Assembly (NCBI GenBank): GCA_964455685.1
Contig: CAYVZE010000002.1
Coordinates: forward strand, 19,836 to 83,835
Direction of reading: 5' to 3'
Source of the DNA: ZC4RG30 sp964455685
GTDB lineage: Bacteria > Pseudomonadota > Gammaproteobacteria > Steroidobacterales > Steroidobacteraceae
Length of the DNA: 64,000 nt
Of the stretch, positions 20,177 to 28,742 are shown in pieces. The notes under the pieces were generated by a model that worked only from the letters and a program-made list of their open reading frames with translations, searched no databases and was not told the origin of the DNA. The position numbers and the translations under genes were made by a program. How positions within the stretch are numbered: the stretch's first letter is position 1; every line of letters begins with the position of its first letter.

Positions 20177-20880
20177 CACTTCAGGACTCCTTTCACGGGC
20201 TTGCCGGTCACCGGGTTCGGCGCCTGGAAGGGCGGCACCTGCACCTCCGGGAAGGGGCGGTAGCTGACCGTGGACGGACGGTCGGGCGGGAACTGCTTCG
20301 AGGTTTCGCTGGGAGCCAGTCCTTCGCCGGGCTTGAGCCGGGCCCAGCCCTTCTCGTAAGGCACCACGAAGTTCACGAACAGGTGCAGCGAGCGGATCTT
20401 CCACACGCCGTCTTCCTTCACGTAGACGTTCTCGTAGATGCCGTCGCGCCACTCGGCGTGCTGCTTGTACTGGCCAAGCATGCCCTGGTCGCGCCAGCGC
20501 GCGGTGGCGGTCCTGCCGTCGGCCGACACGAATACGGCCGGCTGCAGGGTGATCCACTCGTTGAGCTGGCCGTAGACCAGGCCCTCGCGGTTGCCGTGCA
20601 GGCGCTTGAGGTACTCGCGGATGCGCTCCCGGCCCACGTAGACGCCATCCAGGCCGATCTCGATGCTGCCGTCGCTGGCGAACAGGTCGGCGGCTTCTCC
20701 CCACAGGCCGCGGTCCACGTAGTAGCCGAAGGCGCGTTGCAGCTTCTTGACGGCGCGCGCGGCTTCCAGCTTCTCCACGCGTGCGGTCAGCGCGGCGAGC
20801 TCGGCCTCGACGTTCTGGGCCGGCAGCGCCGCGGGCGTGAGCAGCAGCGCGGCGAGCCCGGCGATCATCAGTTGTTTCAT
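20176..20880 (-). CDS. Exported NTF2/SnoaL-like protein (array member 2)
   Basis: This is 234 residues. ATG 20880 is chosen because GGAG lies seven bases upstream and a signal peptide follows (MKQLMIAGLAALLLTPAALPAQ). A short coiled coil (VEAELAALTARVEKLEAARAV) precedes the NTF2-like domain: FGYYVDRGLWGEAADLFASDGSIEIGLDGVYVGRERI and KEDGVWKIRSLHLF. The tail FQAPNPVTGKPVKGVLK gives the family motif again. It overlaps the next gene by one base, so the run behaves as an operon. Confidence 0.75.
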   Translation of the reverse strand: MKQLMIAGLAALLLTPAALPAQNVEAELAALTARVEKLEAARAVKKLQRAFGYYVDRGLWGEAADLFASDGSIEIGLDGVYVGRERIREYLKRLHGNREGLVYGQLNEWITLQPAVFVSADGRTATARWRDQGMLGQYKQHAEWRDGIYENVYVKEDGVWKIRSLHLFVNFVVPYEKGWARLKPGEGLAPSETSKQFPPDRPSTVSYRPFPEVQVPPFQAPNPVTGKPVKGVLK

Positions 20881-20903
20881 GGTTTCTCCGTTGCGGCGCA
20901 TGT

Positions 20904-21527
20904 TCATTGCGGTCCAGCGCGGCGCTGGCGGATGAACTGCATCCATTCTTCTGCGGTCGGCATCACAGGATAGTCCACGCGGCGAAGGATCTTCCATTCC
21001 CCGTCCTCGCGGACCAGCTCATCCTCGTAGCGTCCGGCCAGCATGGGCACGGGCTCGCCATGGGGTCCGCGCATCACCAGCAGGTGGCGCGAGCGCGCGG
21101 TGGCGCGGTCGCCCTGCAGGTCGACCTGCGGGTTCGAGGTGATGTGGTAGCTCTCGTTGTTGGTGAAGCCCGGCGGCGTCGGGCCGTACAGGTCGATGAG
21201 CATCTGGTGGATGGCTTCGCGGCCCTTGAAGGTGCGGTTGCCGTTCACCCATTCGCCCTCGCGCGCGAACAGCGCGGCATAGGCCTCGTAGTCCCGCGCG
21301 TCCTGGCTGGCGGAGTAGTCCACCAGCAGGCGGTGGATGGCCAGTTCGTCCTCCACGCGCTGCAGGCGCTGCGCGAGGTCGGCCTGGCCGGGGCCGCCAC
21401 CGCAGCCCGACAGCAGCGTGGCGAGCAGCAGCGGCACGGTCCTGCGGCATCCCGCGGCGAAACCGCTGTCAACGCGCCTGGTTCCCCGCGACCCCTGTTG
21501 TCGTTGCTGGCCTGATGCGCCGGCCAT
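20904..21527 (-). CDS. NTF2/SnoaL-like lipoprotein (array member 1)
   Basis: This is 207 residues from ATG 21527, with a strong GGGGGAGGT. An unusually long basic N-region (about 30 residues) precedes the hydrophobic stretch and the lipobox LLSGC. The domain reads AIHRLLVDYSASQDARDYEAYAALFAREGEWVNGN, then REAIHQMLIDLYG, then REDGEWKILRRVDYPV, the NTF2/SnoaL layout. It lacks the C-terminal PNPVTGK extension of the three following paralogues. It heads the array; the divergent rdgC starts 137 bases away. Confidence 0.72.
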   Translation of the reverse strand: MAGASGQQRQQGSRGTRRVDSGFAAGCRRTVPLLLATLLSGCGGGPGQADLAQRLQRVEDELAIHRLLVDYSASQDARDYEAYAALFAREGEWVNGNRTFKGREAIHQMLIDLYGPTPPGFTNNESYHITSNPQVDLQGDRATARSRHLLVMRGPHGEPVPMLAGRYEDELVREDGEWKILRRVDYPVMPTAEEWMQFIRQRRAGPQ

Positions 21528-21631
21528 CGGACCTCCCCCACCCGCATCCTGGCCCGGAGTATGCCCGCGCCGGCCCGGCAGTGGCCACCCGGGGCGGGCG
21601 CAGGGCCGGATACCGAACCGGATCGCCCGGC

Positions 21632-21637
21632 TATACT
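21632..21637 (+). promoter_or_regulatory. Candidate -10 box for rdgC
   Basis: TATACT stands 27 bases before the rdgC ATG in an otherwise GC-rich gap. The hexamer 17 bases upstream is a poor -35 match, so this is a weak prediction. Confidence 0.35.
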
Positions 21638-21664
21638 GCGCCGCCCTTCGTGACCGTCTGCGCC

Positions 21665-22597
21665 ATGTTCTTCAAGAATCTCTGCCTGTACCGCCTGCCG
21701 GCTTCCTGGGATATCAGCGCCGCCGACCTGGAAGCGCGCCTGGATGCCCGCCCGCTCAATCCCTGCGGGCACTTCGACATGCTGACCCGAGGCTGGGTGC
21801 CGGTGGGGCCCACGGCGCGGCGGCTGCACACCGTGGGCAACCACCAGATGATCGCGCTGGGCGTGGAGCAGAAGATCCTGCCGGCCTCGGTGATCCGCCA
21901 GGTGGCCGCTGACCGCGCGGTGGAGCTGGCGGCGGAGCAGGGTTTCCCCGTGGGACGCAAGCAGATGCGCGACCTGAAGCTGCGCGTGACCGAGGAGTTG
22001 CGCGCCCGCGCACTGGTGAAGCGCCGCGTGACGCATGCGTGGATCGACCGCGACAACGGCTGGCTGGTGGTGGACGCCGCCGGCGTGGCGCGGGCCGAGG
22101 AAGTGGTGGAGACGCTGCGCGACACGCTGGGCGGGTTCGCCGCCACGCTGGTCAATACGTCGCAGTCACCGCGGGCGGCCATGGGTCGCTGGGCGACCAC
22201 CGGCGAGGTCGGCCACCACATCAGCGTCGATGACGAACTGGAGCTCCAGGCGGTGGACGGCTCCAAGGCCACCATCCGCCACGTGCGCCATGCCTTCGAC
22301 CAGGCGCATGTCCGCCAGCACCTCTCCCGCGGCTTCATGGCCACCCGCCTGGGCCTGACCTGGAACGGCCGCATCTCCTTCGTGCTGACCGACAAGCTGC
22401 AGGTGAAGCGCCTGGACTTCATGGAGATGAAGGAAGCGGGCGCTTCGGAGGAAGGCCAGGACGTCGACCCGCTGGAGCAGTTCGACATCGACTTCGCGGT
22501 GATGAGCGGCGAGCTGGCGAAGCTGCTGGCCGACCTGCTGGAGGCGCTGGGCGGCGAGGCTTCCGCCGAGGCGCCGCCGCAGGTGTCCGCCGCCTGA
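21665..22597 (+). CDS. rdgC: Recombination-associated protein RdgC
   Basis: This is a 310-residue protein with RdgC landmarks: MFFKNLCLYRLP at the start, CGHFDMLTRGWVPVGP, and MATRLGLTWNGRISFVLTDKLQVKRLDF late. RdgC forms a ring-shaped dimer on DNA and limits RecA-driven recombination. ATG 21665 matches the family N-terminus. The acidic C-terminal tail is slightly longer than in E. coli. It converges on the transglycosylase-like gene with seven bases between stops. Confidence 0.95.
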   Translation: MFFKNLCLYRLPASWDISAADLEARLDARPLNPCGHFDMLTRGWVPVGPTARRLHTVGNHQMIALGVEQKILPASVIRQVAADRAVELAAEQGFPVGRKQMRDLKLRVTEELRARALVKRRVTHAWIDRDNGWLVVDAAGVARAEEVVETLRDTLGGFAATLVNTSQSPRAAMGRWATTGEVGHHISVDDELELQAVDGSKATIRHVRHAFDQAHVRQHLSRGFMATRLGLTWNGRISFVLTDKLQVKRLDFMEMKEAGASEEGQDVDPLEQFDIDFAVMSGELAKLLADLLEALGGEASAEAPPQVSAA

Positions 22598-22604
22598 CCA
22601 GCGG

Positions 22605-24044
22605 CTATTCGAACAGCTTCATCACGTTCAGGTACTTCTCCACGTACCAGCGGTTCTCGTTGTTGTAGCGGGGCATGGACACCGGGCGCACGCCGGTGGC
22701 TGCCTGCCGCCACAGGCAGGGGCAGCGCACGGGCTTCGCCGGCTGCTGGCCCGGCCGGGCGAGCTCCTGGAGCGGGATGCCGGCCTTCTTCACCACGTTG
22801 TACAGCCGCGTCACGTTGCGCGGCCCGCCGTTGTAGGCGGCCACGGGGAAGATGCCGAGCAGCAGCGGGTCGTGGCGGAAATTCGCGCGAATGTCCTCGC
22901 GCATCTGCGCCAGCTCGATGTCCAGCAGGCAGATGGCGGCCTTCATGGCATTGAGCAGGTTGGTGGCGCCGCGCTGGAACACGGGGTCCAGCTTCGCCGC
23001 CGGGCAGCGGCGTACCACCATTGAATACGTGCCGTTGCCGCGCCGGTCGGTGAACTGCATCGGGCCGACCGCCGAGGCGGTGGAGACGCTGTAGCGGTAC
23101 GCCTCGCCGCGCTTCAGGCCGTACTGGTTCAGCACCTGCTCGAAGGCTTCCAGGCCGCGGTTGGTATAGATGGTGTCGTCGGTCTGCTCGATCACCGCCA
23201 GCATGGCCACCAGCTCGGGCGGGATCACGTCCGAGAGCAGCTCGCCGGGATAGGCCAGGCTGGGCGCATAGGCCTCGCGCAGCTCCTGGCTGGCCTGGCG
23301 CGCGGTTTCCAGCAGGTACTGGCGGCCGCCCTCCACGAACATCGGGTCGAAGGTGTCCTCGGTGAAGGGCAGGTAGATGATGGGTTCGGCGGTCTCGGCC
23401 ACCTTGCGCCACTGCCGCTTCGAGATCAGCGCACTGTCGAAGACCGGGAACTTGCGGCCATAGACCTTCAGCGGCTCGCCGTCGCGCGAGAAGGAGAGCA
23501 TCAACCGCTCGGCGCCGGTGCCATTGACGTGCCGCCCCTGGATGCCGGGCGTGCGCACCAGGATCTTCAGCGGCTTGCCGCCGGGCCTCCACCGCACCGG
23601 CGGCCGCGGAATCTCCACGTGGGCAATGATCCAGTCCTTGTCGCGCTCGCTCCACAGCGCGAACAGCACCGGCCGGCCGCGCAGCACTTCCGAGCGGCCC
23701 CGGCCGGTGAAGAAGTACTCCAGCCCGGCTTCCTGCAACAGCTCCTGTGCCTGCACCACCAGGTCGCGGATGACCTCGTGGCGGCGCGGGGCGCGGCCGG
23801 AGACGATGATTTCCTCCAGCTCGTCCACCGCTTCATGGGATTCGGGCGTCTCGGATCCGGCCACGTCCAGCGAGACCTCACCCTCGACCTGCAGCGAATC
23901 CTCGATCTCGCCATGGGCCGAGGCGACTTCGAAGGCCAGTTCCTCGGACTCATCGAGCACGGGCGCGGTGCTGCAGGCCGCCGTGGCCAGCAAGGTTGCA
24001 AGGAAAAGGGAACGGAATGCGGAAAGCGGAGACGTGATGGTCAT
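22605..24044 (-). CDS. Transglycosylase-like (SLT-type) lipoprotein with a TonB-box-like segment
   Basis: This is 479 residues. The lipoprotein signal ends at LATAAC (Cys24). A Glu-rich stretch follows, containing DELEEIIVSGR (74-84), which resembles the plug-end TonB box of TonB-dependent receptors. The C-terminal half looks like a lysozyme-fold lytic transglycosylase: ELVAMLAVIEQTDD, STASAVGPMQFTDRRGNG, and FPVAAYNGGPRNVTRLYN. The usual Glu-Ser pair reads Glu-Gln, so the exact catalytic residue is uncertain. It is likely outer-membrane anchored and acts on peptidoglycan. Confidence 0.75.
   Translation of the reverse strand: MTITSPLSAFRSLFLATLLATAACSTAPVLDESEELAFEVASAHGEIEDSLQVEGEVSLDVAGSETPESHEAVDELEEIIVSGRAPRRHEVIRDLVVQAQELLQEAGLEYFFTGRGRSEVLRGRPVLFALWSERDKDWIIAHVEIPRPPVRWRPGGKPLKILVRTPGIQGRHVNGTGAERLMLSFSRDGEPLKVYGRKFPVFDSALISKRQWRKVAETAEPIIYLPFTEDTFDPMFVEGGRQYLLETARQASQELREAYAPSLAYPGELLSDVIPPELVAMLAVIEQTDDTIYTNRGLEAFEQVLNQYGLKRGEAYRYSVSTASAVGPMQFTDRRGNGTYSMVVRRCPAAKLDPVFQRGATNLLNAMKAAICLLDIELAQMREDIRANFRHDPLLLGIFPVAAYNGGPRNVTRLYNVVKKAGIPLQELARPGQQPAKPVRCPCLWRQAATGVRPVSMPRYNNENRWYVEKYLNVMKLFE
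23793..23825 (-). other. TonB-box-like coding segment inside the transglycosylase-like lipoprotein
   Basis: Residues 74-84 read DELEEIIVSGR, in a disordered acidic stretch between the lipid anchor and the enzyme domain. Receptors of this bacterial group commonly begin their mature chain with EEIVVTG-type segments. No receptor barrel follows here. Confidence 0.4.
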
Positions 24045-24130
24045 GCCGCAATCAGCTTAACCCGGCGGCGGCGGTTTTCCGTCGCGCTGTGTCACGGAAC
24101 CGGCACGCGCGAGAGCGGCCCCGTAAGGGG

Positions 24131-25198
24131 TCAGCGCAGGGCCAGCGCTTCCTCCACCACGCTGCGGTCGATGAACTTGGCCAGTTCCTCGCGGCTGCGG
24201 GCCGGCCGGTTGCTCACCGAGGCCAGCCAGGCCTCCTCGGTCTCGAGCACGTCGAGCATGTCGGGGATGATGTGGACCGGGAACCCGGTCTCCGGCCACC
24301 CCCAGCGGATCTGCTCGACGGACATGGGAAGGATGCCGGCGAGATAGGGCAGCCATGCTTCCGGGTCCTTCTTCAGCGCCGCCGAGGCGTCGGCCACCGC
24401 GCGCACGAAGCGCACGATGGCGCGGCGCTTGTCCGGGTCGGCAAGGTCGGTGGCGCGGGCGTGCAGGTTGAAGGCCTCGCGGTACACGCGCCGGTCCTGC
24501 AGCACGATGGCATCATCGCCCAGCATGCGGACCGCGGCTTCCGGCTCCGGTTCGAAGGTGACGATGACGTCCACTTCGCCCCGGGCCAGTGCCTCGGCGC
24601 CCGTGAAGCGGCGCGGCGGACGCGGGCCCGGGGAAGCAGCGGCCGGGGCGGGCGCGCCCTGGCCGGCAGCCGGCGGCTGCGAGGCGGACGCAACGATGGT
24701 CACGTCGTCCTCGTCGAGGCCCACGCTCCTGAGCATGGCAACGAGGTAGTAGTGCGAGGAAGTCAGGCGCGGCACCAGCACGTGCTTGCCCTTGAGGTCG
24801 CGGAGGCTGCTGATGCCGGCAGAACGGCGCGCCACCAGACGGTAGAAGCTTTCCGACACCGTCATGATGATTCGCAGGTCGGGGTTGGTGACGGACTCGC
24901 GCAGCAGCTGGGTTTCCGCATTGGTGGCCACGTCGGTGTCACCGCGCGTGATGCTGGCCACGCCGCCGGAAGCGACTTCGAGCGGTTGTGGGTAGAACCC
25001 CTGGGTAGCGACCAGCACCGGCGAGAGCTCGATGAAGCGCGCGCCCGCGACGCGGATGGGCGCCAGCGGCGCGTCGTCCCCGGACAGCGGCCGCGGGGTC
25101 GAGGCACAGGACGCCAGCAGCAGCGCAGTTGCGGCAAGCAGGCCCTTGAGCAGGAGGGTGAGGCGATCGCGGACGGGAACCGGCTGGACGGTGCGCAT
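24131..25198 (-). CDS. ABC-type substrate-binding lipoprotein (NMT1/THI5-like)
   Basis: This is 355 residues with AGGGAGC before ATG 25198. The lipobox LLASC gives an acylated Cys near residue 31. The layout matches periplasmic binding proteins of the SsuA/TauA/ThiY type: IELSPVLVATQGFYPQPLEV, then GDTDVATNAETQLLRE, then ISSLRDLKGKHVLVPRLTSSHYYLVAML, and GEVDVIVTFEPE. An Ala/Pro-rich insert (about residues 175-190) is unusual. No permease or ATPase lies nearby, so it either serves a distant transporter or is a sensor. Confidence 0.75.
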   Translation of the reverse strand: MRTVQPVPVRDRLTLLLKGLLAATALLLASCASTPRPLSGDDAPLAPIRVAGARFIELSPVLVATQGFYPQPLEVASGGVASITRGDTDVATNAETQLLRESVTNPDLRIIMTVSESFYRLVARRSAGISSLRDLKGKHVLVPRLTSSHYYLVAMLRSVGLDEDDVTIVASASQPPAAGQGAPAPAAASPGPRPPRRFTGAEALARGEVDVIVTFEPEPEAAVRMLGDDAIVLQDRRVYREAFNLHARATDLADPDKRRAIVRFVRAVADASAALKKDPEAWLPYLAGILPMSVEQIRWGWPETGFPVHIIPDMLDVLETEEAWLASVSNRPARSREELAKFIDRSVVEEALALR

Positions 25199-25369
25199 GA
25201 AGCTGCTCCCTGGGCTTTTCGCCCGAGACTAGCCGCTGCATGGCCGGCCGTGTCCAGCAATCCGGGCATTGCTTCCCCGGTGGACAAGAAACTGCAGCCG
25301 CAGGGGAAAGTGCGGCACGCGCTATGCTTCGGGGCTTGATCCCGCATTGCCCAGGAGAAAGGTTCATCC

Positions 25370-25924
25370 ATGTCCATCGTCCTGACCGAGTTCGCGCGGC
25401 CGCGCCTGTTCCCTGCCCAGCCCCGCCGCAACACCATCCAGGACATCACTGCCGAGGAGTTCGAGCGCTACCTGAACGAGCACGAGCCGCTGAAGGTCCT
25501 GCCCGGCTACGCGCCGTTCTGCGTGCTGCACGTCCACCGCAACTGGACCTCGACACGCTGCCTGACGGTGCCCATTACCGACGCGAACCGTCACCTGCTG
25601 CGCTCGGACTACGAGGCCCGCAACAGCCGCGAGCTGCCGGTGCTGGTGCGCTGGTTCGAAGGCGTGGAGCCGCCGGTGGCGAACTACCTGATCCCCATCC
25701 TCTACAGCCGTGAGCAACTGGCCAGGGAGGGTTCGCCCATCGACGCGGACTGGGGCGTGGTGGGCTGCATGTACACCAGCGAACCGGAGGAGATCCCGAT
25801 GGCGCCGATCACGATGATGCGCAATGCGCTCGGCGTGGAGGAGGGCGGATCAGGCGTGCCGCTCGACCGCGATGCCTACCGGCGCAGCGTGGAGTTCTGG
25901 AGCCGCAATGCCAACTGGCGCTGA
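25370..25924 (+). CDS. Uncharacterised protein, DUF3228-like
   Basis: This is 184 residues with AGGAG ten bases before ATG 25370. No signal peptide or membrane segment is visible, so it is probably cytoplasmic. Conserved-looking parts are DITAEEFERYLNEHEPLKVLPGYAPFC, ELPVLVRWFEGVEPPVANYLIPILYS and DADWGVVGCMYTSEPEEIPMAPITMMRNALG. I associate this pattern with DUF3228 but cannot confirm it. A TATGCT at 25323-25328 could be its -10 box. Confidence 0.6.
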   Translation: MSIVLTEFARPRLFPAQPRRNTIQDITAEEFERYLNEHEPLKVLPGYAPFCVLHVHRNWTSTRCLTVPITDANRHLLRSDYEARNSRELPVLVRWFEGVEPPVANYLIPILYSREQLAREGSPIDADWGVVGCMYTSEPEEIPMAPITMMRNALGVEEGGSGVPLDRDAYRRSVEFWSRNANWR

Positions 25925-26038
25925 TCCGTCCGGCCGGTCCTTGCTGCATCGCCGCGGTTATCGCTCAGGCGAGGGATGCTGGTACGGCAACCGGGCGCAG
26001 GTCCATACTTGCCGCGGTTCCACGCCCGAGGCGAATGC

Positions 26039-27214
26039 ATGGGGTCCCGAAGCATCCTCGCGTTCCTGCTGCTTTGCATGGAGGCAACCGGCGCCGCTGC
26101 CCACCATGGCATCTCCAACTGGGACCTCAACCGCGACATCACCATCACCGGCACGCTGACGCGGGTCGACTTCATCAACCCGCATGCCTGGCTGCACCTG
26201 GATGTGCGCGGCGCTGGCGGCAAGGTGTCTGCATGGCAGTGCGAGATGCGCTCGGCGCATGCGCTGCGGCGCTCGGGCTGGACGAAGGAGATGTTCCGCC
26301 CGGGCAGCACCATCACCGTGACCGGATCGCCCGAGCGCAAGAAGCCCAACCAGTGCTATCTCGCCACCATCCAGTTCGACGACGGCAGCAGCATGGACCG
26401 TTATGGCCAGCGTCATGAGGCCAATGCCACCGCGCCTGCTGCCACGGCAAGGCGGGTGTCGCGCACGCCCGAGGGCCGCCCGGACCTGGCGGGCGACTGG
26501 GCCGCCGAACAGCGCGTGATGTCCGACCCGCGTGGCCAGCTGGGCACGCTTGTGCCGCTCAGCCAGGCGCGATCCATGCGTCCCGGCGAGCTGCCGCCGG
26601 GCCAGGCGCCGTTCCCCGGTGCGCGCGGCTCGGCGGCGGCGAACGCCGATGACCCCATTCGTGCTGCATGGGACCGGCCCATTCCCGTGCGGCCGACGGC
26701 GAAAGGGCGCCAGGCGCTGGACCGGTTCGATCCGGCCAGCACCGACAATCCGCGCCTGCGCTGCGAGCCGACTTCCATCATCTTCGACTGGACCTTCGAC
26801 TCGGTGCCCAACCGCATCGAGCAGACGCCCGCGCGCATCACCCTGCGCTACGGCCACATGGACATGGCGCGGGTCATCCACCTGGATCGCAATGCGCCGC
26901 TGCCTGGCGCGCGTCCCTCGCGCGCCGGCCACTCGGTCGGCCGCTGGGAAGGCGATGTGCTGGTGGTGGAGACCACCGGCTTCCTGCCCGGCGTGCTCAA
27001 CGCCGACTCGCGCATCCTGCACGGCGGCGGCCTGCGCATCGTGGAGCGTTTCGAGCTCGATGCATCCGGCACGGTCCTCACCCGCAGCTACGTGGCCGAG
27101 GACCCCGAGTACTTCGAAGGAAGCTGGAGCGGCCGGGACGTGGTGTATCCGTCCGATGTGCCCTACGAGCCTTACCAGTGCGTTGATCCCGGCGGAGCGC
27201 CCGCCGGCCGGTGA
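26039..27214 (+). CDS. Exported fusion of a DUF6152 domain with a GRWEGD-signature domain
   Basis: This is 391 residues from ATG 26039. The signal peptide ends TGAAA, and the mature protein begins HHGISNWDLNRDITITGTL, the DUF6152 pattern, running to about residue 125. The remainder starts TPEGRPDLAGDWAAEQRV and includes VGRWEGDVLVVETTGF, the signature shared with the genes at 1-530 and 1091-2605. A single chain thus joins what are two coupled genes near the left end. It lies 24 bases before the FAD oxidoreductase gene and is likely co-transcribed. Role unknown. Confidence 0.72.
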   Translation: MGSRSILAFLLLCMEATGAAAHHGISNWDLNRDITITGTLTRVDFINPHAWLHLDVRGAGGKVSAWQCEMRSAHALRRSGWTKEMFRPGSTITVTGSPERKKPNQCYLATIQFDDGSSMDRYGQRHEANATAPAATARRVSRTPEGRPDLAGDWAAEQRVMSDPRGQLGTLVPLSQARSMRPGELPPGQAPFPGARGSAAANADDPIRAAWDRPIPVRPTAKGRQALDRFDPASTDNPRLRCEPTSIIFDWTFDSVPNRIEQTPARITLRYGHMDMARVIHLDRNAPLPGARPSRAGHSVGRWEGDVLVVETTGFLPGVLNADSRILHGGGLRIVERFELDASGTVLTRSYVAEDPEYFEGSWSGRDVVYPSDVPYEPYQCVDPGGAPAGR

Positions 27215-27238
27215 AGAGGGCAAGCCAGGGAGGCGAAG

Positions 27239-28727
27239 ATGGACAGGAGGAAGTTCTTTGGCGCCGCGGCCGGTGTGGCAGGGGCGTGCCTGCTGCCGCG
27301 CCGCGTTGCCTGGGGGGCAGCGCCGGCGGACCTGCCGGCCATCGGCCTGGACGGCAGGGAAGTGGTGCTGCGCGGGCGCGACGTGGCCGATTTCCGGGCT
27401 GCGCTGCGTGGCCAGGTGCTGGCCGCGGGCGATGGTGGCTACGATGCGGCCCGCCGCATCTGGAACGGCATCTTCGACCAGCACCCGGCGCTGATCGCGC
27501 GCTGCGCCGACGCTGGCGACGTGGCGCGGGCCGTGGACTTTGCGCGCACCCACGGGCTGCTGCTGGCCGTGCGCGGCGGCGGCCACAGCCTCTCCGGGCA
27601 ATCGGTGTGCGAGGACGGGCTGATGCTGGACCTGTCGGCCATGCGCGCTGTGCTCGTCGATGCCGCGAAGCGCGTGGCCCGTGGAAGGCGGGGCGCTGCT
27701 CGGCGAGCTCGACCGTGCGACGCAGCAGCACGGGCTGGCCACGCCCGCCGGGCGCATCTCGCATACCGGTGTGGCCGGACTCACGCTCGGCGGCGGTTTC
27801 GGCCGGCTGACACGGCGCTTCGGGCTGGCCTGCGACAACCTGCTGGCCGCCGAGGTGGTAACGGCCGATGGTTCGCTGGTGCTCGCCGGTGAATCCGGCA
27901 ACCCGGAGCTGCTGTGGGGCCTGCAGGGCGGTGGCGGCAACTTCGGCGTGGTGACGAGGTTCCAGTTCCGGTTGCACCCCGTCGAGCCGGGGATGTACGG
28001 CGGCGCCATTGCTTGGCCGCTGCGCGAGGCGCGTCGCGTGCTGGGCTTCTACGCCGGGTTCCTCGAGGAGGTGCCTGACGAGCTGTTCATCGATGCGATG
28101 CTGGCCAGCCTGCCGGAGGCCGGACCCGTGGTGCTGTTCTCGGTGTGCTGCACGTGCCCGCCGTCCCGGGCCGAGGACTTGCTCAAGCCGCTGCGCCAGC
28201 AGGGCAAGCCGCTGCTGGATGCGCTGGGTCCTGCCACCTACGTGGCACTGCAGTCCGCGAACGATGCGGACTCGGCCCCGGGGCGCGGCAACTATGAGCG
28301 CTCCGGGTTTCTCACGAGCATCTCGCCGGCACTGCTCGATGCGGCCGTGGCCGCGATGCAGGCACCGCGTCCCCCGGGGGCGCGCATGATCTTCTCAGGC
28401 GAGTGTGGTGGCGCCTTCTCACGGGTGCCTGCCGGCGCCACGGCGTTCTACAACCGCGACGCGCGCTCCACCATCATCGTACAGGCACAGTGGCCTGATC
28501 CGCGCGATACGGCTGCCGCTGACGCCCACCTGCAGTGGGCGCGTTCAACCTGGGAGAGCATCGCGCCGCACACCAGGGGCTTCTACGTCAACACCGTGGC
28601 GGCCGACGATCCCGCGCAGCGGATCCGCGCGACCTATGGCGACAACCATCCTCGACTGGTGGCACTGAAGAGGCGCTACGATCCCGGCAACCTGTTCAGG
28701 CGCAATGCCAACATTCCGCCCGTGTAG
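27239..28727 (+). pseudogene. FAD-linked (berberine-bridge type) oxidoreductase, frameshifted
   Basis: The start has a Tat-type signal (MDRRKFFGAAAGVAGACLLP) after AGGGAGG. Frame one runs through the PCMH FAD domain (LLLAVRGGGHSLSGQSVCEDG, with His likely binding FAD covalently). It breaks near 27680; VEGGALLGELDRATQQHGLATPAG continues two bases out of phase. The second part holds GVAGLTLGGGFGRLTRRFG and ends in the BBE motif YGDNHPRLVALKRRYDPGNLF. The Cys that makes a second flavin link in some members is replaced (ISHTGVAG). Together the parts make a normal-length enzyme of about 495 residues. Either a two-base loss disabled the gene or the draft sequence has an error. Confidence 0.85.
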
Positions 28728-28742
28728 GCGCGCCCTCGCGGC

